DNA of 64,000 nt from SPJN01 sp965229935 (GTDB taxonomy: Bacteria > Pseudomonadota > Alphaproteobacteria > SPJN01), in contig CBDDKB010000002.1 of assembly GCA_965229935.1 (NCBI GenBank), positions 2,294,001 through 2,358,000 on the forward strand, written 5' to 3'. How positions within the stretch are numbered: the stretch's first letter is position 1; every line of letters begins with the position of its first letter. Shown piece after piece: positions 25,630-34,939 of this stretch. The position numbers and the translations under genes are program-made. Under the pieces are notes generated by a model that had not been told where the DNA came from, made no database searches, and saw nothing but the letters and a program-made list of their open reading frames with translations.

Positions 25630-26763
25630 TTACTGGCGATACAGAATCTGTTCATCGAGGTCTTTGACCGCTGGCACGCCGATCAGGGCCAAGGTGCGCT
25701 CAACCTCTGTCCGCAGAATGTCAATCGCCTTGGCGACCCCCGGCTCCCCAGCAGCGGCGAGCCCAAACAGGTAGGCGCGCCCGATTGCAACCGCGTCCGC
25801 GCCCAAGGCAAGCGCCTTCACAATATCGCTGCCGCGTCGGATACCGCTGTCGAGCACGATTTGCGCCCGTCCTGCGGTGGCGGCCTTAATCTCGGGCAAC
25901 AGGTCGATGGTTGCCGGCGCAGTATCCAGCTGGCGGCCCCCATGGTTTGATATCCAAACACAGTCAGCGCCTGCATCAACCAGCTTTTCAACATCGGTCG
26001 GTCTTGAAATACCTTTAATGGCGATTGGGCCATCCCAAACGCCACGCAGCCAGCGCACATAATCCCATGTGATGGTCGGGTCGAACTGACTGTTGATAAA
26101 GTCGATGACACTCATCCCTGCGGGGGCTTCGACATTGGCCGGGCCGATGGTCGAGGTTGATACAATATCCCACATAAAGCCTGGCTTTTGCGCCCCATAC
26201 CACGCGGTGCGCGGTGTGATGACGGGCGGGATCGTGAAATCATTTTTGGGGTCGCGCTCCCGGTTCCCGGCAACGGGCGTATCAACCGTCAGGACCAGCG
26301 CGGTGAAGCCCGCAGCTTTTGCCTTCGCCAGCAATTCTTCGACCAGTGAATGGTCACGCCACACATAAAGCTGAAACCATTTTGCCCCTGTGTGAATGTC
26401 AGCGATCTCAGTCATCGGGACGGAACCTAGCGTTGACATGCTGTAGGGGATGCCAGCCTGTTGCGCGGCCCCTGCAACGGCGCGTTCGCCATAGCGGGGA
26501 TTAAACAGGCGCGAGGTAGCGGTAGGGGCAATGACAAAGGGCAGGGCGCTTTTTGCGCCCATAATGTCAACCGATGTATCAATCTTAGACACATCTGTCA
26601 GGGTATTCTGCACAAGCCCGATGTCGCGAAAGGCTTCGGTATTCCGGCGCAACGTCTGTTCATCATCGGCGCCGCCATCAATGTAATCAAAGATCATTTT
26701 GGGCAGACGCTTTTTTGCGGCAAGGCGCAAATCAGCAATATTATGCACGCGCTTTAATGACAT
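25630..26763 (-). CDS. lldD: FMN-dependent alpha-hydroxy-acid dehydrogenase (L-lactate dehydrogenase-like)
   Basis: A 377-residue member of the FMN-dependent alpha-hydroxy-acid oxidase family. Motifs include PKMIFDYIDGGADDE, APTATSRLFNP, FQLYVWRD, TVDTPVAGNRERD and the active-site stretch CVWISNHGGRQLD with the catalytic histidine, then LDSGIRRGSDIVKALALGAD. It most likely oxidises L-lactate or a related 2-hydroxy acid at the membrane or in the cytoplasm; mandelate or glycolate are alternatives that sequence alone cannot exclude. It appears monocistronic, divergent from a flavin monooxygenase gene. Confidence 0.88.
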   Translation of the reverse strand: MSLKRVHNIADLRLAAKKRLPKMIFDYIDGGADDEQTLRRNTEAFRDIGLVQNTLTDVSKIDTSVDIMGAKSALPFVIAPTATSRLFNPRYGERAVAGAAQQAGIPYSMSTLGSVPMTEIADIHTGAKWFQLYVWRDHSLVEELLAKAKAAGFTALVLTVDTPVAGNRERDPKNDFTIPPVITPRTAWYGAQKPGFMWDIVSTSTIGPANVEAPAGMSVIDFINSQFDPTITWDYVRWLRGVWDGPIAIKGISRPTDVEKLVDAGADCVWISNHGGRQLDTAPATIDLLPEIKAATAGRAQIVLDSGIRRGSDIVKALALGADAVAIGRAYLFGLAAAGEPGVAKAIDILRTEVERTLALIGVPAVKDLDEQILYRQ

Positions 26764-26889
26764 GTGAGGCCCCCAAAAAACGCAATTCAGATTTCTATGA
26801 TCATCCGGTAATCTGTGTCATGGTGCAAGCCTGTGCGATGGGGGGTGAGCGGATATGAAGCGGCCACTGAATAAAGGACAACCCACCTC

Positions 26890-28080
26890 ATGAAAGTTCT
26901 GATTAGCGGCGGTGGCATTGGGGGGCTGACAACGGCGCTTTGCTGTCTTTATCACGGTCATGAAGTCACCCTGTTTGAACAAGCCAAGATGATTGGCGAG
27001 GTTGGTGCCGGCCTGCAAATTCCCCCCAATGCTATGCGGATATTTGAACGGCTGGGTGTGGCGGACCGGATTGCGGCAACCGCGTTTGCGCCACAGGCAA
27101 TTGAAACCCGCATGGGAGAAACTGGACGCACTCTGTTTACCATTCCCCTGGCAGAAACCGCATTGTCCCGATGGGGCGCACCTTACCTTCATTCCCATCG
27201 GGCGGACTATATCGCAGCGCTTCTAGACGCCGTGAAAGATCATGGGGCTGACATCGTGCAGTTGGGCGCGACGGTCACTGATTTCAGGCAGGATGATGAT
27301 GGCATAACCGCGCTGTTGGATGATGGCCGCGATGTCCCCGGCGATGTGTTGGTTGGTGCAGATGGTATTCATTCTATTTTGCGCGACCAATTATTGGGGC
27401 CGGATCAACCGCGCTTTACTGGCAATGTGGCATGGCGTGCCGTCGTGCCGATTGACAGGTTAGGTGATGATGCCCCGCCACCGACCGCTTGTGCGTGGAT
27501 GGGGCGAGGTCGCCATGCTGTTACCTATCGATTGCGGAACGGTACGCTTGCCAATTTTGTCGGTGTTGTGGAGCGTCGCGACTGGCAGGTTGAATCATGG
27601 ACACAACAGGCAGCGCGGCAGGAGGCGTTGGCGGACTTTGCAGGGTGGCACCCAACCATTACCCGTATTATGAACGAGACGGACGGGCTGTTTCGTTGGG
27701 CCTTGTTTGACAGGCCGCCCCTGTCCCGCTGGACAGAGGGGCGCGTGGCCCTGTTGGGGGATGCGGCCCATCCCATGTTACCGTTTTTGGCGCAAGGCGC
27801 TGCGATGGCAGTTGAAGATGCGTGGGCCTTGGCGGCAGAACTTTCGCGGCCTGATCAGTCTGTGCAAGCCGCGCTTAAGGCCTATGAGCAACGCCGGTTT
27901 GAGCGCACAACCAAAGTGCAGGCCAAATCGCGCGCCAATGCCAAGACATTTCACAGGCGCAGCATGTTGGGGCGTCTTGCCACCTATGGCCCCATGTGGC
28001 TGGGGGGGCGCCTGACGCCGGGGCTGGTGCATCAGCGTATGGATTGGCTTTATGGGCATGATGAAATGGCGCGCAAATAG
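26890..28080 (+). CDS. FAD-dependent monooxygenase, salicylate hydroxylase-like
   Basis: A 396-residue single-component flavoprotein monooxygenase. It has the Rossmann motif ISGGGIGGLTTALCC at the N-terminus, the internal DG motif (VLVGADGIHSILRDQLL) and the GD motif GDAAHPMLPFLAQGAAMAVED. This group (salicylate 1-hydroxylase, 3-hydroxybenzoate 6-hydroxylase and relatives) hydroxylates aromatic rings. The exact substrate is unknown. A crotonase gene follows 66 bases downstream in the same direction. Confidence 0.88.
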   Translation: MKVLISGGGIGGLTTALCCLYHGHEVTLFEQAKMIGEVGAGLQIPPNAMRIFERLGVADRIAATAFAPQAIETRMGETGRTLFTIPLAETALSRWGAPYLHSHRADYIAALLDAVKDHGADIVQLGATVTDFRQDDDGITALLDDGRDVPGDVLVGADGIHSILRDQLLGPDQPRFTGNVAWRAVVPIDRLGDDAPPPTACAWMGRGRHAVTYRLRNGTLANFVGVVERRDWQVESWTQQAARQEALADFAGWHPTITRIMNETDGLFRWALFDRPPLSRWTEGRVALLGDAAHPMLPFLAQGAAMAVEDAWALAAELSRPDQSVQAALKAYEQRRFERTTKVQAKSRANAKTFHRRSMLGRLATYGPMWLGGRLTPGLVHQRMDWLYGHDEMARK

Positions 28081-28146
28081 GGTCGCCAAGGCTTGCCGAT
28101 TGACGCTATAAAGGCGCATCAAAATTCAGGAAGAAGGAACAGGGTC

Positions 28147-28965
28147 ATGAATGATCGCGTTACGATTACAGTAAAAGACCATATCGCAGATGTTAAACTG
28201 GTGCGAACAGATAAGATGAACGCACTTGACCCCAAAATGTTCGATGCCCTGGCAGAGGCGGGCGCGGAAGTCGCCGCCAACCCGGACGTGCGCTGTGTTG
28301 TTTTGTCTGGTGAAGGGCGCGCCTTTTGTGCCGGGCTTGATGTATCAGCAATGGGGTCATCGGGTGGGTCAGGCTCAGTCGGTGGCGGTGCCGAGGCTGA
28401 TGATGGCTTGGGCCGGCTGGAGCGCCGGGTCCACGGCGCTGCCAATCACCCGCAGCAGGCCGCTTGGGTCTGGCGTGATATGCCCAAGCCTGTCATCGCG
28501 GCTGTGCATGGCGTGGCTTTCGGTGGCGGCTTTCAGGTTGCGTTGGGAGCCGATATTCGGATCGCAGCACCTGGTACGCGTTTTTCCGTGATGGAAATGA
28601 AGTGGGGCCTGATCCCGGACATGAGCGGATTGGCCCTGTTGCGCAATCTGGTGCGTGATGATGTGGCACGCGAATTGACCTATACCGCCCGTATTTTTGA
28701 GGCGGATGAGGCGAAAGAACTTGGCCTTATAACCAAATTGTCAGACACGCCCTATGATGACGCGATGGAGCTAGCGTCTTATATCACAGGCCGCAATCCC
28801 GATGCGATTACTGCCGCCAAGCGGTTGCTGAATAAGGTGCCCGATATGACTGCAGAGGAAATTTTGCTGGAAGAATCGCGTGAGCAGGACAAGATCATCG
28901 GGTCCGCTAATCAGATGGAAGCGGTGATGGCAGAGCTTGAAAAGCGTCCGGCAAAATTCGGCTAA
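28147..28965 (+). CDS. Enoyl-CoA hydratase/isomerase (crotonase) family protein
   Basis: A 272-residue crotonase-fold protein with the oxyanion-hole strands GRAFCAGLDVSAMG and VHGVAFGGGFQVALGADIRIA. A Gly/Ser-rich insertion (about residues 70-85, SSGGSGSVGGG) follows the first motif and is longer than usual. AAGGA at 28134-28138 sets the ATG at 28147; an upstream in-frame start at 28093 has no similarity. It probably hydrates or isomerises an acyl-CoA in beta-oxidation-type catabolism. Confidence 0.88.
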   Translation: MNDRVTITVKDHIADVKLVRTDKMNALDPKMFDALAEAGAEVAANPDVRCVVLSGEGRAFCAGLDVSAMGSSGGSGSVGGGAEADDGLGRLERRVHGAANHPQQAAWVWRDMPKPVIAAVHGVAFGGGFQVALGADIRIAAPGTRFSVMEMKWGLIPDMSGLALLRNLVRDDVARELTYTARIFEADEAKELGLITKLSDTPYDDAMELASYITGRNPDAITAAKRLLNKVPDMTAEEILLEESREQDKIIGSANQMEAVMAELEKRPAKFG

Positions 28966-29102
28966 GTGCTTGCAAAACAGGGTATTCTTGTTCAGCTCGC
29001 CTAGTTTGGCCAAATTTGCGAAATCTTCGGGGTGCTTGGGCATAGGGATTGGGACTATGCTTGCCCCCGAATGATGCTTGTTGCAGATCTGGGGGCGACA
29101 GA

Positions 29103-29936
29103 ATGCCGGAAATAGAAACGAAGAATGAGTGGGCGCGCAGCCTGAAGGGTGTGAACCTGTTTCACAATGCGATGTCCAATTGTTCCCAGCGCACGCGTGT
29201 CGCCATGGAAGAAAAGGGGGTGAGCTGGACCAGCCATCACCTTGATATCACCAAGGATGAACACGCCACCGACCACTACCAAAGCATCAATCCCAATGGC
29301 GTTGTCCCGACATTGGTGCATGATGGGCGCACGATCATCGAATCCATCGATATTATTTCCTATATCGACCAGATCGGCCATGGCCCCTCACTCATGCCCG
29401 ATGACCCTGCTTTGTTGGCAGAGCTTGAGGCGCAGTTAGAGATTGCAGGCAGTGTCCAAGGCGCGGTGAAAGTGCTGAGCCATGAATTCTTGTTCAAACC
29501 TGTGCGCAAGATGAACGACAAACAATTGGCCGCCTTGCGCGAAACGCATGGCAATCGTGACCTGATAACGTTCCACGAAGAATTTTCCAAAGGGTTTTCT
29601 GAGGACCGCTTGCTGAGTGTTGTGCGTGAATTCACAGACGCGTTCGACCGATTGGAACAGCTGCTGCAAACACACGGCGGGCCGTGGTTTCTGGGACAGC
29701 AGTTTACCCTTGCGGATATCGCGTGGATTGTGAATGTCCACAGACTTGATCTTATGCGGTTTGATTTCAGTCATTGGCCTTTGTTGACCGCATGGTTGGG
29801 CCGTATGCAACAGCGCCCGTCATATCAAAATGGCCTCGCCAAGTGGGAGCCGAAAGGCATCTTGCGTTTCTTTGGGGTCTATTCGCGCCTGCGCGGCCTG
29901 TTTGGTGGCGGTGTGAACGCCTATATCCGAAAGTAA
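29103..29936 (+). CDS. Glutathione S-transferase family protein
   Basis: A 277-residue GST with an N-terminal thioredoxin-like domain (NLFHNAMSNCSQRTRVAMEEKG ... INPNGVVPTLVHDGRTIIESIDIISYID) and a C-terminal helical domain (GGPWFLGQQFTLADIAWI). The position after the first strand is Ser-Asn-Cys-Ser, so a Ser or Cys may be the catalytic residue. The start at 29103 follows GGGGGCGACA. The next GST gene begins six bases after its stop. Confidence 0.88.
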   Translation: MPEIETKNEWARSLKGVNLFHNAMSNCSQRTRVAMEEKGVSWTSHHLDITKDEHATDHYQSINPNGVVPTLVHDGRTIIESIDIISYIDQIGHGPSLMPDDPALLAELEAQLEIAGSVQGAVKVLSHEFLFKPVRKMNDKQLAALRETHGNRDLITFHEEFSKGFSEDRLLSVVREFTDAFDRLEQLLQTHGGPWFLGQQFTLADIAWIVNVHRLDLMRFDFSHWPLLTAWLGRMQQRPSYQNGLAKWEPKGILRFFGVYSRLRGLFGGGVNAYIRK

Positions 29937-29942
29937 TCTTAA

Positions 29943-30773
29943 ATGTCTGAATTCCCGCCCATCACTCTTTATAGCTATGCGATGAGCCCCTATGCCGCCA
30001 AGCTGCATGGTATGCTGCTCTATAAAGACGTGCCGTTTGAGGTGCGCTATATCAATCCGTTGCGGGCAAAAAAGGAATTGCCGATTGGCCATCAGGTACC
30101 TGCCCTGACCATTGGGGATGAGGCGCGGAATGATTCAACGCCCTGTGCCCTGTGGCTGGAGGAGAAATTTCCTGATCAGCCGCGTCTATTGCCGGACGAC
30201 CCCGTATTGCGCGACCGTTTGATGGCCATCGACACCTGGGCCTCTGACAGGTTAATCCCGGCATCATTTCGTACCTACCCGGGGGAGGGGGTCAACCGCT
30301 GGATCAATGGATGGAAGCTGTCACATGTGATGAACGCAACCGCTCATAGTGGCTTGCCCTGGATTTTGAAATGGATGTGGCCAACGCTGGTGACGCGTGT
30401 TGCCTTTGTCCGGCACATGTTCGCAATGGCAGAGGCGGACGGGCTGTCAATTGAAGACGCCAAGTTCAAGCTCTATGACGAATTTATCGCCCATCTTGAT
30501 GGCGGCCCCTTTCTGGCCGGGCAGGACAAGCCGCATCTACCGGACTTTTCCTGCTAGCCGCAATTTGCCCTGTTTTGGATGTTGGGGTTTCGCGGCGCTG
30601 ACGATATTTTGCAGCGCCCTGAATTGATGGCGTGGCTTGAACGGATGCGCCCCTATGTCGATAAGGATCCGGCGATTACGCCCCATCATGTTCGTGTCAA
30701 TGATATGCCGCTGCCGAACGGAAAATTCGATTCACCCACAAGGCCTTTATTCAGATCGCAGATGACAGGCTAA
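29943..30773 (+). pseudogene. Second glutathione S-transferase gene, interrupted by an in-frame TAG
   Basis: The frame starts at ATG 29943 with a GST thioredoxin-like domain (ITLYSYAMSPYAAKLHGML, GHQVPALTIGDEARNDSTP) and a helical domain, but a TAG at 30555-30557 cuts it at residue 204 within HLPDFSC*PQFALFWM. The same frame stays open to the TAA at 30771-30773 and continues GST-like (FRGADDILQRPELMAWLERM). A single base change in a Tyr codon (typical is DFSxYPQ) would restore 276 residues. It may be a recent nonsense mutation, a sequencing error or an amber readthrough. It follows the first GST by six bases, so they form one unit. Confidence 0.8.
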
Positions 30774-31042
30774 TTCTTGTTCGGAATCGTCGCCAAAAGC
30801 GATGTGATGTCATCCGCGTTAAAGCTGGATGTTTGGTCGATACCCAAAAGATGCGCAAAATTAGGGTGAAGTACCGTCAGGTCCGTCGGCCTGTCCCGCG
30901 TGTCTTGGTCGTCGAGATAAATGGTTTCAATCGGCGGTGCGTCGTCCAGGCGGACATCAGCTTCATACTCTGCTGCGAAGGCGTTGGGTGCTGAGACGCA
31001 CACACTCCACACTAGTCCCAAAATTATTCGCCTTGTTGTCAT
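30770..31042 (-). CDS. Small secreted protein of unknown function
   Basis: A 90-residue protein with a clear signal peptide (IILGLVWSVCVSAPNAFA, cleavage near residue 23) and an acidic mature part of about 67 residues (DDAPPIETIYLDDQDTRDRP). GGAAGAAGA lies just upstream of its ATG. Its stop codon overlaps the end of the convergent GST frame by three bases. No family is recognised. Confidence 0.6.
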   Translation of the reverse strand: MTTRRIILGLVWSVCVSAPNAFAAEYEADVRLDDAPPIETIYLDDQDTRDRPTDLTVLHPNFAHLLGIDQTSSFNADDITSLLATIPNKN

Positions 31043-31112
31043 GATCTTCTTCCGCTTGCTGAACGCAAAGCCATTAGATCAGGGACGCCATAATATTTGG
31101 TTAATGCGCACA

Positions 31113-31142
31113 AACAAAAACGGGCCCCCGTATGGGAGCCCG
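31113..31142 (-). terminator. Intrinsic terminator of the OmpA-type lipoprotein gene
   Basis: On the minus strand CGGGCTCCC-ATAC-GGGGGCCCG forms a nine-pair stem with one mismatch, followed by TTTTTGTT. It lies 28 bases after the stop of the lipoprotein gene at 31171. Confidence 0.85.
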
Positions 31143-31170
31143 CAATTGATCATGTTGTGTTTAGGTGAAC

Positions 31171-32130
31171 TTAGTCGAAGTAGACGGAGATGGTTGCGCG
31201 GCGGTTAGCCTGTTCGCGCACCTCGTTCCCGGTCTGCCGTTGCAGATTGGTTTCACCATAGGCCTGTGACTTCACGAGTACTGCCGGAACGCCGAGCTGA
31301 CGCAAGCGGTCAACCACGACTTGCGCACGACGTTGCGACAGCAGGTCGTTATAGTCGGCCGTCCCCATTGTGTCTGCATAACCGCCAACGCGGACGTCGG
31401 TGGTGCCATAGTCAACGGCGAATTGTGCAGCTTCACGAATGGTCTCTTCTTCCCGCGGCAGCAATGTTGCGCTGTCGAAGGGGAAGTAGACGATGAAGGT
31501 TTCAGGCTTTGCCTCAACAACCGGTTCTGCCTGTTCATAAACGATGGTCTGCTTGGGAGCAGGGGCCGGACGGATCTTGACCCGTGACATCGCCTCTTCG
31601 AACTGCGACTTACATGCAGCGGCTTCACGAGATTGCAGGTCTTCTTCTGATTCCTGTACCCAGCAATCATAAGCAATTTGCGCTTCGGCTGATGGTCCGC
31701 CTGTATAGAATACAGACCCGGCCATCAGTGCTTCTGTCAAACGGGCATAACCATTTTCCAGATCGCCCTTATGCTTGTCCCTGATCATCCAATTTTTAGG
31801 ATTGTAGGGCATAGGCGGTAAAGACGCTGAGCTGGCTGACTGAGATTTGGCTGCAAAGGCATCGCCGTCACCATAGTCAGATTCGTCATACTCGCCCTTT
31901 GAAAGACGAGCATAGCCCTTGGTCAGTTCTGAGCGGTAGGTTTCAAACTCGCCTAAGGCCTCTTGGCTTAGCCCGTTCAGATTGACATTCAGCGTCGCGC
32001 CAACAGGTGTTGCGGCGCTGGGGTCATAGATTGCATCGATGCGCGCATCGGTGGAACATGCTGCAAGGGCCAAGGTTGCAAGACCTACAAACAAGCCCCG
32101 GCGCAGTGAAAATCGTACTGTATTAGTCAT
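31171..32130 (-). CDS. OmpA-family outer-membrane lipoprotein
   Basis: A 319-residue protein with a lipoprotein signal ending in the lipobox LAAC (Cys about residue 25), a helical middle region, and a C-terminal OmpA/Pal peptidoglycan-binding domain (about 205-319; YFPFDSATLLPREEETI, GYADTMGTADYNDLLSQRRA). It should be anchored in the outer membrane and hold peptidoglycan. It follows an outer-membrane protein gene by 21 bases on the same strand and is followed by a strong terminator, so these two make one operon. Confidence 0.9.
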   Translation of the reverse strand: MTNTVRFSLRRGLFVGLATLALAACSTDARIDAIYDPSAATPVGATLNVNLNGLSQEALGEFETYRSELTKGYARLSKGEYDESDYGDGDAFAAKSQSASSASLPPMPYNPKNWMIRDKHKGDLENGYARLTEALMAGSVFYTGGPSAEAQIAYDCWVQESEEDLQSREAAACKSQFEEAMSRVKIRPAPAPKQTIVYEQAEPVVEAKPETFIVYFPFDSATLLPREEETIREAAQFAVDYGTTDVRVGGYADTMGTADYNDLLSQRRAQVVVDRLRQLGVPAVLVKSQAYGETNLQRQTGNEVREQANRRATISVYFD

Positions 32131-32151
32131 GATGATCTTCCTACTCAGGTT

Positions 32152-33210
32152 CTAATTAAGGCCAAGCGGACCGGTGATGGCACCGGGCAGCGGATTAGGT
32201 GTTGCACCGTCAAGCAACCGGTTCAGCAAGGCGTCGTCTACCGGGCACAAAACAGCGTCATCCAAAGGCTGGAAGGTAACGCCAGGGATAATGCCGCCAA
32301 CTGGCGTTGCATCAATCAGGTCAACCAGAATACCGCAATCATCACCCTGACGGCGAACGATGCGACCGGCGCGCATCAAACGTTCAGACGAACGTACGAT
32401 ACCGGCCATCTGGTTCGGGTAGTTATCGCCGCGATCATTGCCGCGCAGGCGTGCCCAACGGCTGCCGATTTCCCAGCGTACGCCGGCGGTTGCTGTAAAG
32501 TCCATTTCATTGCCGCCACGTGCAATGGCAAACAAGGAGAAGTCGGAACGACCAAGGCCCAGTTCAGCAATACCTTCAGCTTGAATTTCTGGGCTGAAGT
32601 CAAAGGTTGTAATAACGGCATTGCCTTGAGTGTCAGTGCTTAAAAATGTTTCATCAAATTCATGGCTGTTGCCATACACTGAAACACCAAGCTTAAAGTT
32701 TTCTCCCAGATAGGCGTTGACGCCGAGTTCGGCATAAATGCCACCATCTGTAACATCATCATACTCGTAGCCAATTTCGCCGATTAGGGAGACCGACCCC
32801 AAGTAACGTTGGCCGCCGAAACCGATGCGGGCGATATCAACAACATCTTCTACAGAAAGATATGCTGCCTTTAGGCCAATCATCCCCAAATTCGGCGAAC
32901 GCCAAAAGCCTTGAATGCCCCCGCCGTAAAGTGCAGCGTCGTCACCATCGACGCTTTGATCGAAAGGCTCTTCCTCCGTTAGAAAGCCACCCAGAATATC
33001 CGCTTGAAAGCCGAATTGGTCACCGATCGGGGCAGCCAGTAGAAGGCCGCCTGTGTAAAGTGTGTCTTCGCCAAGAAACCCTGCTGAAGCTTCTGCTTCA
33101 ACATGGGTTGATGAAACAGCAGGCATTTCTGCTGCTGCTTGACCTGCGAAGCCTGCCAAAAGCAAGCCGAGGCCAAGTTTAATAAAACGATGAGTCAATG
33201 GTCTCTCCAT
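32152..33210 (-). CDS. Outer-membrane protein of unknown function
   Basis: About 352 residues with a signal peptide (FIKLGLGLLLAGFAGQAAA) and a repeated aromatic/glycine pattern of a small beta-barrel (AEASAGFLGEDTLYTGGLLLAAPIGDQ, GGIQGFWRSPNLGMIGL), followed by a non-barrel tail rich in Pro and Asp (about 300-352) that contains two cysteines. The start is uncertain: ATG 33210 is adjacent to ATG 33216, and a TTG five bases after GGAGAG is also possible; the longest frame to 33273 looks spurious. It is first in an operon with the OmpA-type lipoprotein. Confidence 0.75.
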   Translation of the reverse strand: MERPLTHRFIKLGLGLLLAGFAGQAAAEMPAVSSTHVEAEASAGFLGEDTLYTGGLLLAAPIGDQFGFQADILGGFLTEEEPFDQSVDGDDAALYGGGIQGFWRSPNLGMIGLKAAYLSVEDVVDIARIGFGGQRYLGSVSLIGEIGYEYDDVTDGGIYAELGVNAYLGENFKLGVSVYGNSHEFDETFLSTDTQGNAVITTFDFSPEIQAEGIAELGLGRSDFSLFAIARGGNEMDFTATAGVRWEIGSRWARLRGNDRGDNYPNQMAGIVRSSERLMRAGRIVRRQGDDCGILVDLIDATPVGGIIPGVTFQPLDDAVLCPVDDALLNRLLDGATPNPLPGAITGPLGLN

Positions 33211-33383
33211 CCCCATTAGCCGCCGCGCGGGCGGGTTACACAGTGGCTGCCCACCCCCAATGCAGACAACCAATAACCTTGCGTAACTTAAGGTATTTTT
33301 GGGCGCAATTGAAACACATCCTTTTCTCTACAAATAGAGTCTACTTTAGTGCCAAAACCACACAACTTACGGTGCGTAGTTGT

Positions 33384-33405
33384 AAAAAGTGCCTATATTT
33401 TAGGC
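33384..33405 (-). terminator. Weak terminator after the sulfotransferase gene
   Basis: On the minus strand GCCTA-AAATA-TAGGC is followed by ACTTTTT. The stem is only five pairs, but the T-run and the position 40 bases after the sulfotransferase stop fit a terminator. Confidence 0.4.
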
Positions 33406-33444
33406 GTTAACAATTCTGGGTTTAGTGGCAGGGGCTTAAAGCAC

Positions 33445-34536
33445 TTAAAACAGGCTTGCAGTTTCCAGTCGCGCCGTCATATCTGCGATGTCACTCGTCA
33501 AGGCGGGGGATAATGCTTCGAGCGGTGCATAGGGGGTCGGTGCCCGAAAACGGCCAGCCGACGGTAATAGTGCGTCAGCAGGTTCACCGATCGCCGCCGC
33601 GAGTTTGGGTAGATTTAGGTCTGGGCTTGTACATAAAGCGTCATATGAAAACAATGTCACATGAGGGCCAAGTTGATCTAGCACAGAGTCAAACGCGGCC
33701 AGCCAATAGGTCGCCCAAAAATCAGGGGCAATACGGTCAAGTCCGGCAGCGCCATCCAACCAATTGTTAAAATCTATGGGACGCAGCGCCTTGCCGAATT
33801 CAAGATGCCCTATGGTTTCCATATAGCGCAGGCCGAATTTATTGGTCTCATGCTCTTCCAAAAAACGCTGATGTTGGCGCATAAGGGAGCCAAGATGCGC
33901 CATGGGATCACGATAGGGCACCAGGATACGCGCGTCAGGAAATGTTTTGGTCAACCATGACAGCCGCGAAATATTCGCATTGTTCTTGGAGACATAGCGG
34001 TTGATTAGATCTGTCTGCTGCCGCTCGCGGCCCAGGGCAATCATTTTGCGCATATGTTGGCGTAAGAAGGCGGGGAATTCGTTGAACTCGTCTTTCTCAC
34101 CTTCCTGCCACACAGTTATGCGGTCGGACTTGAAGTGCGGTTTCCAAAAGGCGCGCCATAATACTTCTTCAAAGGCTTCGACGCTGTCATAGGACACCAT
34201 CATGCCATCACCGTGGGCGCGTTCCTGTTCCGTCGCCGCCTTGCGGAAGCTTTTGGAAATGCGATCCCATGTTAGTGGCGCCAAAATAAAGGGAATGTCG
34301 CGATAGGTGTGGCTGACAAAGTTTGGCAGCGCGGCGATAACTTCCAGCAGCAAGGTTGTGCCAGCGCGTGGTAGGGAGGTGATAAACACCGGGTCCGCGC
34401 CAGTAATATCTTGATTTTCCTGATTGAATTTCTTGTCCTCGCTCGCGGACAGGGATTTTTGCATATCTAGCTGGCTCATTGCCAGATTGTGGACCAACCG
34501 ATCCAACCAGGAATAGTTGGCTTCAAAGCCTGTCAC
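33445..34536 (-). CDS. Sulfotransferase family protein
   Basis: A 363-residue cytosolic sulfotransferase-like protein. The 5'-phosphosulfate loop is visible as FITSLPRAGTTLLLEVI (about residues 50-66) and the 3'-phosphate region as ARILVPYRDPMAHLGSL. It would transfer sulfate from PAPS to an unknown acceptor. It starts at a GTG whose bases overlap the TGA of the upstream membrane-protein gene (GTGA), so it is translationally coupled. The association with two small membrane proteins suggests an envelope or surface-glycan acceptor; that is inference. Confidence 0.85.
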   Translation of the reverse strand: MTGFEANYSWLDRLVHNLAMSQLDMQKSLSASEDKKFNQENQDITGADPVFITSLPRAGTTLLLEVIAALPNFVSHTYRDIPFILAPLTWDRISKSFRKAATEQERAHGDGMMVSYDSVEAFEEVLWRAFWKPHFKSDRITVWQEGEKDEFNEFPAFLRQHMRKMIALGRERQQTDLINRYVSKNNANISRLSWLTKTFPDARILVPYRDPMAHLGSLMRQHQRFLEEHETNKFGLRYMETIGHLEFGKALRPIDFNNWLDGAAGLDRIAPDFWATYWLAAFDSVLDQLGPHVTLFSYDALCTSPDLNLPKLAAAIGEPADALLPSAGRFRAPTPYAPLEALSPALTSDIADMTARLETASLF

Positions 34537-34922
34537 AGCCGTCTCCAGACAAATGCAATGATCATCACCAAAACGCTCAAGCCGACGATGGCCTGCCAGG
34601 TCAGTAAAAAGTCAGTAACCGCCGCGCTGGTGGTCAGGCCGATTAATTCGCTGGCCCAGATGATGCCGAATGTGGCCGCCAAAACAATGGCGGCCCGAAT
34701 GGTAATCTGTACAAAAGCGCCCATTAAACCGATAGAGGCCTTTTGCACCGCAGCCTCTTTCTCATCGTCTGACAAGGTCTTGCTGCTCATCACCTGACCG
34801 GCGTCGCGCGCAAGCGCAATGGCGTCCTGTGCGACTTTGATCAATCCTGAATAGCGGAAACAGACAACAAAGACGCCTGTCGCCACAAGGCTGACAGCGA
34901 TAATCACGGGGTCAAAGGCCAT
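34533..34922 (-). CDS. Membrane protein of unknown function in the sulfotransferase operon
   Basis: A 129-residue protein with three membrane helices (about 5-22, 73-93 and 103-125) and a short cytoplasmic loop with a charged helix (SDDEKEAAVQKA). No family name is recognised. It overlaps the sulfotransferase start by four bases and follows the small protein gene upstream by 17 bases, making a three-gene operon. Confidence 0.75.
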   Translation of the reverse strand: MAFDPVIIAVSLVATGVFVVCFRYSGLIKVAQDAIALARDAGQVMSSKTLSDDEKEAAVQKASIGLMGAFVQITIRAAIVLAATFGIIWASELIGLTTSAAVTDFLLTWQAIVGLSVLVMIIAFVWRRL

Positions 34923-34939
34923 AAGTTGGTCCCTTAGGC

